From CAYTET01 sp964436975 (GTDB lineage: Bacteria > Bacillota_I > Bacilli_A > Erysipelotrichales > Erysipelotrichaceae), in the NCBI GenBank assembly GCA_964436975.1, contig CAYTET010000041.1, positions 1 to 19,722 of the forward strand: DNA of 19,722 nucleotides, in the 5' to 3' direction. The notes under the pieces were generated by a model. It was not told where the DNA came from and made no database searches. It saw nothing but the letters and a program-made list of their open reading frames with translations. Position 1 is the first letter of the stretch; each line of letters starts with the position of its first letter. Shown here in pieces: positions 1-5,868 of this stretch. Both the position numbers and the translations under genes were made by a program.

Positions 1-673
1 CGTTTTTCTGGGCGATGGTCTTGACCGCCAGCTTGAAAGTCATGATATTGTCGGCTGTTTTCAGGGCATCGCTGTACTTAAAGTCGATTTCATGCTGGCC
101 GGGAGCCACTTCATGATGGGAGGCTTCGATTTCAAAGCCCATGTCTTCCAGTGCCAGACAGATTTCCCGCCGGGTGCCGTCAGCCAGATCCAGCGGCCCT
201 AAATCAAAGTAGCCGGCCTGATCGGACGTTTCGGTAGTCGGCTGGCCGTCGGTATCGGTCTCAAACAGGAAAAACTCGCATTCCGGTCCGACATTGAAGG
301 TATAGCCCAACTTCTCGGCCCGGGCCAGCTGCTGCTTTAAAACATAGCGCGGATCGCCGATAAACGGCTGACCGTTGGGATTGTAGACATCACAGATAAA
401 CCGGGCAATCCGGTCAGGAGCGGTATGCCAGGGCAGAATGGTGAAGGTATCTAAATCCGGATGCAGATACTGGTCAGATTCGTGAATGCGGGTAAAGCCG
501 GCAATGGAAGAGCCGTCAATCATGATCTCATTGTTCATGGCCTTGTCAAGCTGTGAACGGGTGACGGTGACATTCTTAAGCTGACCGAAGATATCGGTAA
601 ACTGCAGCCGGAAAAACTCGACACCATGCTCATCGGAAATGCGGATAATGTCTTCTTTGGAATAATGACTCAT
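1..673 (-). CDS. glnA: Glutamine synthetase, type I, N-terminal part (runs off the left edge)
   Basis: ATP-dependent ligation of ammonia to glutamate, the main ammonium assimilation step in the cytoplasm. The minus-strand frame begins at ATG 673, after the ribosome binding site AAAAGGAGCG, and stays open for 224 codons to the edge. The translation starts MSHYSKEDIIRISDEHGVEF and contains the beta-grasp signature FTDIFGQLKNVTV, the family stretch DGSSIAGFTRIHESD, and the catalytic-domain motifs GPECEFFLF and ASHHEVAPGQHEIDF, which hold metal- and substrate-binding residues. The spacing fits the short Bacillus/Clostridium type (GSI-alpha, about 440-450 residues). The C-terminal half lies outside the window. 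A strong promoter and a hairpin with a U-rich tail lie upstream. No glnR-like gene is visible in the window. Confidence 0.96.
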   Translation of the reverse strand, partial: MSHYSKEDIIRISDEHGVEFFRLQFTDIFGQLKNVTVTRSQLDKAMNNEIMIDGSSIAGFTRIHESDQYLHPDLDTFTILPWHTAPDRIARFICDVYNPNGQPFIGDPRYVLKQQLARAEKLGYTFNVGPECEFFLFETDTDGQPTTETSDQAGYFDLGPLDLADGTRREICLALEDMGFEIEASHHEVAPGQHEIDFKYSDALKTADNIMTFKLAVKTIAQKN

Positions 674-698
674 AACACACGCTCCTTTTGGTCGGTTT

Positions 699-745
699 TA
701 AATAAAAAAGGCGTCGCTTAAACGGTTAATTTAAGCAGCGCCTTT
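699..745 (-). terminator. Hairpin plus U-tract in the glnA leader (possible attenuator)
   Basis: The arms at 731-745 and 707-721 pair over 15 positions: AAAGGCG with CGCCTTT, one G-T wobble, one mismatch, then GCTTAA with TTAAGC. The loop is 9 bases. On the minus strand the stem is followed by TTTTTTATTT. It lies between the glnA promoter and the glnA ribosome binding site, so it would stop glnA transcription unless overridden. No T-box or recognised riboswitch consensus is present. It could instead be an mRNA-stabilising 5' stem. Confidence 0.7.
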
Positions 746-761
746 GCCAACTCACGAAAAA

Positions 762-790
762 ATAATAAACACGCGGCCCGCCGCTGTCAA
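762..790 (-). promoter_or_regulatory. Sigma-A type promoter of glnA
   Basis: On the minus strand a perfect -35 TTGACA (785-790) is followed by a 17-base spacer and -10 TATTAT (762-767). Transcription should begin near 755, about 80 bases before the glnA start and just before the hairpin at 707-745. Confidence 0.85.
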
Positions 791-851
791 TAAAAATTTT
801 CTAAAAAGCTGATAAATATGCCGGGAAATAAGGGTTAAGACCGGCTAGTGG

Positions 852-880
852 TTTCAAACCGGCTGGCATACCGGTATAAT
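852..880 (+). promoter_or_regulatory. Probable promoter of the fucosidase operon
   Basis: A perfect -10 TATAAT at 875-880 has a weak -35 TTTCAA at 852-857, with a 17-base spacer. The short palindrome GGTTTCAAACC (850-860) covers the -35 and could be an operator, but it is too short to rely on. Confidence 0.55.
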
Positions 881-910
881 TGAAGCAGATAAAAAAAGGA
901 GGCAGCATAA

Positions 911-2131
911 ATGGATCGTGTGACAGCCTTTGAGCAGCTGCGGTTTGGCCTGTTTATTCATTTCGGCCTGTATAGTCAGGTTGGCCAGGGGGAGTGGATT
1001 CGCTTTACGGATGAGACAGTCCGCCGCAATTATGATGCCCTGTTTGCCAGCTTTAATCCGACCGCTTTGGACTGGGACCGGATTCTGGCCCAGGCCCATC
1101 AGGCCGGGATGCGCTATGCCGTGCTGACAACCCGTCATCATGACGGCTTCAGTCTTTATAACACTAAGGGTCTGTCTGACTATGATGTCATGCATACACC
1201 TTACCGCCATGATATTATTGCCGAATTCACCCAGGCCTGCCGCCGGCAGGACATGGTGCCTTTCTTTTACCATACCATGCATGACTGGCATCATCCGCTG
1301 ATGACCCGTGACTTTAAGGCCTATCTGCAGTATCTGCGGGACAGCATCAGGATACTGTGCACCCAGTACGGAACGGTGGGCGGCTTCTGGTTTGACGGCA
1401 TGTGGTCAGACCGGCAGGCAGACTGGCAGCAGGACCAGCTTTACGGTCTGATCCGCCAGTACCAGCCGGATGCCATAATCATCAATAACTCCGGCCTGTC
1501 GCAGCGGGGTGTCCGCGGTCATCCCCAGCTGGATACCGTTACTTTTGAACAGGGCAATCTGATTCCGGTTGACCAGTCCGGCTTTGAGCGTCATCTGGCC
1601 ATGGAAGCCTGTCAGACCCTGAATCACCATTGGGGCTATGCCGAAAATGACCTTGATTATAAAACCGTCCGCCAACTGGTTGAAATGCTGTGTCAGTGCC
1701 GCAAGGCCGGAGCCAATTATCTGCTGAATGTCGGACCGGACGGCCAGGGCCGGCTGCCGCTGATTCAGCAGGGCCTGCTGCAGCAGATCGGCCAGTGGAC
1801 CGCCTATGCCGGCCAGCCGTTTTATCAGGGCACTTTGGCCCAGGCCGAATGCCGGGGCCATGACTTTATGCTTGATTACGAAGATGAATCATATCTGTTC
1901 GTTTTTGATCTGCCGCTGGACGGCGTCAAAAATGTTGTGGAAACTGACCAGCAGGCCGCCGTCAGAAAAACGGTCAGCGGCCTGAAGCGGCCGGTAAAGA
2001 CAATGCGCTGGCTTGACGGAGCTGGGATTATGTTTGAACAGAGCGGAACCGAACTGAAGTTTAAGCCGGCCGGCTTTCCCTATGGCCGCCAGCTGATTGT
2101 CCGGATCGCCAAAATAGAGTATGAACGCTGA
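911..2131 (+). CDS. Alpha-L-fucosidase, glycoside hydrolase family 29
   Basis: Hydrolyses terminal alpha-L-fucose from fucosylated glycans with retention. It has 406 residues and no signal peptide, so it should act in the cytoplasm on imported oligosaccharides. Family marks seen: the N-terminal RFGLFIHFGLYS (11-22), the RHHDGF block (75-80), HDWHHP (124-129) and GGFWFDGMWSD (157-167). D162 in WFDG is the expected catalytic nucleophile. NYLLNVGPDGQGRLP, further on, is typical of the end of the catalytic barrel, and a small beta-rich C-terminal region follows. The start is set by AGGAGG about 7 bases upstream. It is first in a short operon and overlaps the next gene by 11 bases. No fucose transporter or fucose catabolic gene is in the window. 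The exact substrate linkage cannot be told from sequence. Confidence 0.92.
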   Translation: MDRVTAFEQLRFGLFIHFGLYSQVGQGEWIRFTDETVRRNYDALFASFNPTALDWDRILAQAHQAGMRYAVLTTRHHDGFSLYNTKGLSDYDVMHTPYRHDIIAEFTQACRRQDMVPFFYHTMHDWHHPLMTRDFKAYLQYLRDSIRILCTQYGTVGGFWFDGMWSDRQADWQQDQLYGLIRQYQPDAIIINNSGLSQRGVRGHPQLDTVTFEQGNLIPVDQSGFERHLAMEACQTLNHHWGYAENDLDYKTVRQLVEMLCQCRKAGANYLLNVGPDGQGRLPLIQQGLLQQIGQWTAYAGQPFYQGTLAQAECRGHDFMLDYEDESYLFVFDLPLDGVKNVVETDQQAAVRKTVSGLKRPVKTMRWLDGAGIMFEQSGTELKFKPAGFPYGRQLIVRIAKIEYER

Positions 2132-3155
2132 AGAATTGTGGACGCAGTTCTGCCAACTGAAAAGTGTTTCTTATGATGCCCCGCATGAAAGCTGGGCTTT
2201 CTGTGATGGCACCGCGCAGGGTGATGAATTAGCCGGGCTGGTTGTCAACGGCATTAAATTCGGCACGGCCAGTGCTCTGGATGATTTTGTAGCCGCAAAC
2301 CAGCTGGACCAGGTGCCGCAAAAAGGGGCTTACAGCGTAATCCTGTTAGCCAGCGGTCAGGCCGTGGCGGTTATCCGGGATTATGAAGTAAGCCAAATCC
2401 CGTTTGGCCGGGTCACCGCCTTTCACGGCTATGCCGAGGGCGAACAGCAGCGCACTATTACGGCCTGGCGGCAGATTCATCAGCGGGCCTTCGGCCCTGA
2501 TCTGGCCCGTCAGGGCTATCCTCTGACGGACCGATCCCTTATTATCTGTGAAAAGTTTACGGTTGAATACCGGCCGGACACAGCCGCCGTCCGAAAACTG
2601 CAGAATGACAATCAGAACCATGTCATCACTCCGGGCCAGTGTGACCAGCCCCTGTATTTGGCGGAAGTAAATGCCGGCTATCTTGAAAAAATAACTGATT
2701 ACCGGCAGGAACTGCGGGCCGGCGGGGCCAACGGGGAAGGCTGCCGGTCTCTGTTAAGGAGTCCGGATTCGGCCGAATGGATCAGGGAGTGTGCTGGCTG
2801 GGCTGATCCGAACAATGATTGCGGCATGACGCATCTATTGTGCCTGCGTAAAAGCGATGACCGGCTTATCGGAATGGCCCAGGTCGGCCATAAGAACACG
2901 GCGGCTGTTCTGAACCGGTTTGGCGGGATTGGCTACAATGTCCGGCCCTCGGAAAGAAGAAAAGGCTACGGATCCTGGATGCTGGCCCACATCCTTGATT
3001 ATGCCCGGGTCGTCGGTCCGGCGCCTGTAATAATCTGCTGTCAGCCGGATAACACGGCCAGCCGGAAGGTCATTCTGGCTAACGGCGGCCGGCTGATCGA
3101 GACGATTGGCAAAAATGACGGCCAAGCAGGATTGGAGCGCTACATTATCGGCTGA
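2121..3155 (+). CDS. ASCH domain-GNAT acetyltransferase fusion protein
   Basis: 344 residues in two parts. Residues about 25-150 look like an ASCH domain (PUA-like, nucleic-acid-associated): DELAGLVVNGIKFGTASAL (35-53) with K46 and T49, then IPFGRVTAFHGYAEGEQQRT (93-112) with E106 and E108, then the W-x-x-I-H-x-x-x-F pattern near 116-124. Residues about 175-344 look like a GNAT acetyltransferase, with the acetyl-CoA loop YNVRPSERRKGYGSWML (272-288) and the N-x-A-S-x-x-x-I-x-x-x-G-G ending (311-323). Some ASCH proteins, such as E. coli YqfB, hydrolyse N4-acetylcytidine, and GNATs add acetyl groups. Whether this fusion acts on RNA, nucleosides or a small molecule is unknown. The ATG lies inside the end of the fucosidase gene, in another frame, so translation is probably coupled. 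Confidence 0.8.
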   Translation: MNAEELWTQFCQLKSVSYDAPHESWAFCDGTAQGDELAGLVVNGIKFGTASALDDFVAANQLDQVPQKGAYSVILLASGQAVAVIRDYEVSQIPFGRVTAFHGYAEGEQQRTITAWRQIHQRAFGPDLARQGYPLTDRSLIICEKFTVEYRPDTAAVRKLQNDNQNHVITPGQCDQPLYLAEVNAGYLEKITDYRQELRAGGANGEGCRSLLRSPDSAEWIRECAGWADPNNDCGMTHLLCLRKSDDRLIGMAQVGHKNTAAVLNRFGGIGYNVRPSERRKGYGSWMLAHILDYARVVGPAPVIICCQPDNTASRKVILANGGRLIETIGKNDGQAGLERYIIG

Positions 3156-3190
3156 GAGGCTTTCAGCCCCAAGCGTAACAGGAGTAAACG

Positions 3191-3667
3191 ATGACAATTG
3201 AAAAGAAACTGCAGGTCTTGGCCGCAATCGGTCAGAAGTTTAATGAGGCCAAAGTGCGCTGGGCTTTAGGCGGGTCGGCCATGCTGTATTTGAAAGGCAT
3301 TGCCGATGATTTTAATGATCTGGACATCATGATCGACGCCCGCAGCCGGACGACGGTTGAAAAGATTCTTTCAGCCATGGGTTCCGCCCGGCCGGCGGAC
3401 CATAGCGGTCATTATCAGACCAAATGCTTTTTGGAGTATGAAGTCCGGGAAGTAGAAGTTGATATTATCGGCGGGTTTGTGATTGTGCACAACGGAAAGG
3501 CACATGACTGTCATCTGCGGAAGCAGGATATCACAGACGGGACCGCTGTTAACGGCTGTCACATCCCACTGCAGGCCGTGTCATGCTGGCACCGCTACTA
3601 TCAGCTGATGGACCGGCCGGCCAAAGTCGCCCTGATTGAAACAGCGCAGCCACAAAAAAGACGTTAA
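3191..3667 (+). CDS. Small nucleotidyltransferase-fold protein
   Basis: 158 residues, 35 bases after the ASCH-GNAT gene, with AGGAG before ATG. It shows the signature of the nucleotidyltransferase fold used by AbiEii/MNT-like proteins: GGS (27-29), then DLD (43-45), then a third carboxylate in VEVDII (D91). The two-metal site therefore looks intact. Such proteins transfer nucleotides to proteins, RNA or small molecules, and some are toxins of type IV or MNT-HEPN systems. No HEPN or AbiEi-like partner lies beside it. The end (ETAQPQKRR) is abrupt and may be truncated, since coding-like debris follows. It is probably in the fucosidase operon by position only. Confidence 0.68.
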   Translation: MTIEKKLQVLAAIGQKFNEAKVRWALGGSAMLYLKGIADDFNDLDIMIDARSRTTVEKILSAMGSARPADHSGHYQTKCFLEYEVREVEVDIIGGFVIVHNGKAHDCHLRKQDITDGTAVNGCHIPLQAVSCWHRYYQLMDRPAKVALIETAQPQKRR

Positions 3668-3882
3668 AAATAGCATCCGGTCATTATCAAGCGAAAATGT
3701 CCCGGATTGAAAAGACTAAGACGAACCGTTTATCAGATGTATTGGCGCTCTGGCGGCGATCCGCAGTGAAAAGCATTCCGGCTGTCAGAATGAACTGCCA
3801 GATGGGCAAAAACCGTGTTGTGGCGCGGCTTTTTGCTGGAGGGTCTTTCTTTTGATGAAATTCAGTATGCAGAAATAAATAC
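3668..3882. other. Gene-poor stretch with coding-like debris
   Basis: About 215 bases between convergent genes. One plus-strand frame (3698-3856) gives 52 residues beginning MSRIEKTKTNRLSDVLALW, which resembles the start of a GNAT. Another frame ends at the TAG at 3893-3895 and reads WRGFLLEGLSFDEIQYAEIN, which looks like the end of a real protein. Neither stands alone, so a decayed gene is likely. A stem GCAAAAACCG / CGG-c-TTTTTGC (3806-3836) may be a two-way terminator. Confidence 0.35.
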
Positions 3883-4689
3883 TTATTTGAAATAGAATTG
3901 ATTCTTGTTTCGCTGGTATTTCAGTATCTGCTTAACTCTATCTTTGACGGCTTCCGAATAACCGGCGGCAGCGTTAATCGTATTATCAATGTCTTTATCG
4001 TTAAAAGAGAAAGAAATATGAAGCCCGTATAAATTTTGACAGGAAAGACTCTGTTCGGCAAAGCTTTCTGAAAAAGGCTTGGCCCTCACGGTGCTGCGCA
4101 GGGCGAACAAATCGGCTGTCATCGGAAAATCCGTGCGGGTATCGGAGAGCAGTCCGGCGCCGTTATCGAATATCGGACTGGTTTTGAAACGGTCTTTATC
4201 CATTATCAAAGCAATATTATGAGTATGTCTGTCATCATTCAAAAAGAGTTCGTCAATAACGAGCATCTTGCTGACATACGCACCAAAATCAGTAAGCCCT
4301 GCCGTCTCTTCAACGAAATTGACCAGAAATTTAATTCTGTTGCTCACACCATCCATCTCGCTGAGTACTTGTGCCAGTGCTTTGTGATAGCAGCTCTGGA
4401 AAAGACGCTCTATTGTAATAAGACTTTCACCCTCATCCAGAAAATTAGCGCTCGCGCAGGCATTAACAACCTGGTATTTGTAGCGGATCTGTTCAAGAGA
4501 GTAGTCAACATATTCGCCGGTTTGTAAAGATGATCTCTTAAGAAGCTGAGCGATCGCAAATTCACTTAGTGATTCATATCCGTTCTGATCGGCTTTATAC
4601 CACCTGTTGTCTTTTTGCCACTTAAACTGATTGCCCCGGGAGGATTTCCGGCCCGTTGACTGCATATATGAATCATCAAGTTCAATCAT
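3883..4689 (-). CDS. HipA-like (HipT-type) serine/threonine kinase core
   Basis: 268 residues from ATG 4689. A TTG at 4707 would add six residues, but AGAGGG 9-10 bases before 4689 favours the ATG. Kinase marks: YKADQNGYESLSE (31-43) with the ATP-binding lysine K32, catalytic DRHTHN (153-158) and metal-binding IFDNGAGLL (173-181). HipA-family toxins phosphorylate targets such as aminoacyl-tRNA synthetases. The usual N-terminal subdomain of HipA is absent, as in the HipT part of HipBST. The start overlaps the stop of the upstream HTH gene by 8 bases, so the pair is translationally coupled. All key kinase residues are present, so it is probably active, but the target cannot be predicted. Confidence 0.8.
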   Translation of the reverse strand: MIELDDSYMQSTGRKSSRGNQFKWQKDNRWYKADQNGYESLSEFAIAQLLKRSSLQTGEYVDYSLEQIRYKYQVVNACASANFLDEGESLITIERLFQSCYHKALAQVLSEMDGVSNRIKFLVNFVEETAGLTDFGAYVSKMLVIDELFLNDDRHTHNIALIMDKDRFKTSPIFDNGAGLLSDTRTDFPMTADLFALRSTVRAKPFSESFAEQSLSCQNLYGLHISFSFNDKDIDNTINAAAGYSEAVKDRVKQILKYQRNKNQFYFK

Positions 4690-5242
4690 CAGCAGCAGCC
4701 CTCTCAATTTTTAACCAATAGTCATCTTCAGCGGTTCTTCCTTCCGTTTTTTCGACGATAAGCAGTGGATCATACATAGGCAGCTTCAGCCGGGCCAGTT
4801 CTATTGACATCATGTCCCTTTCTTCAGGAAAGCAGCGGGATTTTAGAAAGTTTTCGAAATCATCATACGAGACACTTTCTTTTCTCCCAAAAGCTCTTTT
4901 GATTATATTATCTGTATAGTTTTTGAATTTAACTTTTCCATTAAGCATATTTACATCAATAATGGTTGAAATATCGTTTCCCGACATATAATAAAGCCGC
5001 AGCGGATACTTTATTTCGTCTATCCGGTAATAGTCAATTAGCTCGGGCTTGTTTTTAATTATACTCAGCAGCGGCACAATCGGACCGCTGATCTCTTTAT
5101 CATTTATTGCCCAGTAATTTATGGTCTTTATTGACACGTTAAACAGAGCAGCCGCTTGGCGGCGGCTCAGACCGCTGTCCTTGATGAAGGAAATTACATC
5201 CTTGCTGCTGACTGTTTCGTTGATCGCAAAGTATCTTTTCAT
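4682..5242 (-). CDS. HTH regulator with HipS-like region; probable antitoxin
   Basis: 186 residues. Residues about 14-48 form a helix-turn-helix (LSRRQAAALFNVSIKTINYW, 25-44). From about 78 on, PLRLYYM, FKNYTDNIIKRAFGRK, DDFENFLKSRCFPEERD and AEDDYWLKIE match the kind of sequence that stands before the kinase core in one-chain HipA-like proteins. The gene therefore seems to join a HipB-like DNA-binding part to a HipS-like part, leaving the kinase core to the next gene. Expected role: DNA-binding autorepressor and neutraliser of the kinase. The ATG at 5242 has no ribosome binding site and lies six bases after a TATAAT, so a leaderless mRNA is predicted. The assignment of the C-terminal part is by pattern and less certain than the HTH. 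Confidence 0.72.
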   Translation of the reverse strand: MKRYFAINETVSSKDVISFIKDSGLSRRQAAALFNVSIKTINYWAINDKEISGPIVPLLSIIKNKPELIDYYRIDEIKYPLRLYYMSGNDISTIIDVNMLNGKVKFKNYTDNIIKRAFGRKESVSYDDFENFLKSRCFPEERDMMSIELARLKLPMYDPLLIVEKTEGRTAEDDYWLKIERAAADD

Positions 5243-5248
5243 ACCCGC

Positions 5249-5277
5249 ATTATATCAATCACATCGCCTTTATTCAA
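5249..5277 (-). promoter_or_regulatory. Promoter of the HTH-kinase pair, predicted leaderless
   Basis: On the minus strand: -35 TTGAAT (5272-5277), 17-base spacer, -10 TATAAT (5249-5254), then GCGGGT and the ATG. The expected transcription start falls on or next to the A of the ATG. Confidence 0.75.
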
Positions 5278-5283
5278 TTAAAA

Positions 5284-5323
5284 ATACTATAAAATAGTAT
5301 ATAATATAGTGAAATATACTATA
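5284..5323. promoter_or_regulatory. Paired ACTATA palindromes, candidate antitoxin operators
   Basis: A perfect inverted repeat ATACTAT-AAA-ATAGTAT (5284-5300) is followed by TATAGT-7 bases-ACTATA (5305-5323). They sit just upstream of the -35 of the HTH-kinase promoter, where an autorepressor site is expected. The region is extremely AT-rich, which raises the chance level, but the repeated ACTATA half-site is notable. Confidence 0.55.
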
Positions 5324-5330
5324 ATATAGA

Positions 5331-5524
5331 ATTTAGCTTATATTCCACAGCATGGTACGGCCGGTGATGACAGCGAAATGTATTTGAAGAACCGGTTATC
5401 AGCGCACTTACTTATTTGGCACCGTCTCGGCATAGGCAGCAGACAGCTTATTGACACGTTTCGTTGTAAATGCGGCTTAAGGTTGCCCTTGAAGCGGGGT
5501 GACGGTGAAAAAAGCGCAAACTTA
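5331..5524. other. Intergenic stretch with no supported gene
   Basis: The only frame of note, 5378-5602 plus, gives a 74-residue product with no family pattern and no ribosome binding site. It runs through the tRNA promoter, so it is not called. With the tRNA leader, about 310 bases (5343-5654) carry no gene. Confidence 0.5.
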
Positions 5525-5553
5525 TTGAAATTTGATTTTAGGTATGATATATT
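5525..5553 (+). promoter_or_regulatory. Promoter of tRNA-Lys
   Basis: -35 TTGAAA (5525-5530), 17-base spacer, -10 TATATT (5548-5553). Transcription would start about 95 bases before the mature tRNA. Confidence 0.7.
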
Positions 5554-5654
5554 ATTAACGCACTGTTACAGGACGAGGCGGCAGATTGACGATAAGTCCT
5601 GACAGCAGCGCACGTATTATGGCTTTGCGTCCACAGGGTCGTGATCCCACTAAT

Positions 5655-5730
5655 GCACCCTTAGCTCAGTTGGTAGAGCAACTGACTCTTAATCAGTGGG
5701 TCCGGGGTTCGAGTCCCCGAGGGTGCACCA
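5655..5730 (+). tRNA. tRNA-Lys(CTT)
   Basis: 76 bases including an encoded CCA. The acceptor GCACCCT pairs with AGGGTGC, the anticodon stem ACTGA/TCAGT holds the loop CTCTTAA with anticodon CTT, and the T arm GGTTCGAGT is canonical. The anticodon reads the lysine codon AAG. Confidence 0.97.
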
Positions 5731-5743
5731 CTAAACATCAAAT

Positions 5744-5765
5744 ACAGCCCGGTGGGCTTTTTTTG
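5744..5765 (+). terminator. Terminator after tRNA-Lys
   Basis: The stem AGCCC-GGT-GGGCT (5746-5758) is followed at once by a run of seven further T. The short stem sits 15 bases after the tRNA. Confidence 0.7.
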
Positions 5766-5839
5766 TGCCTGAATCTTTACTTTCAGAAAATGTGAAAGAA
5801 AAGCTTCTTTGTTTCTGAAATTGGCAATGTAAAATGGTG

Positions 5840-5845
5840 TATAAT
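5840..5845 (+). promoter_or_regulatory. -10 element before the NhaC-family gene
   Basis: TATAAT 23 bases before the ATG, with only a poor -35 at the 17-base distance. A nested palindrome lies at 5781-5820, just upstream. Confidence 0.45.
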
Positions 5846-5868
5846 GAGCCGAAGGGGAGGATAGACTC

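Noticed and set aside
850..860. GGTTTCAAACC as a shared operator with 14673-14682 (GTTTCAAACC) near metK
   Set aside because: A ten-base match in 20 kb is expected by chance, and the flanks differ.
5378..5602. 74-residue plus-strand frame
   Set aside because: No ribosome binding site, no family pattern, and it runs through the tRNA-Lys promoter.
5655..5730. tRNA-Lys as a phage or island attachment site
   Set aside because: No second copy of the tRNA 3' end is found in the window, and no integrase is present.
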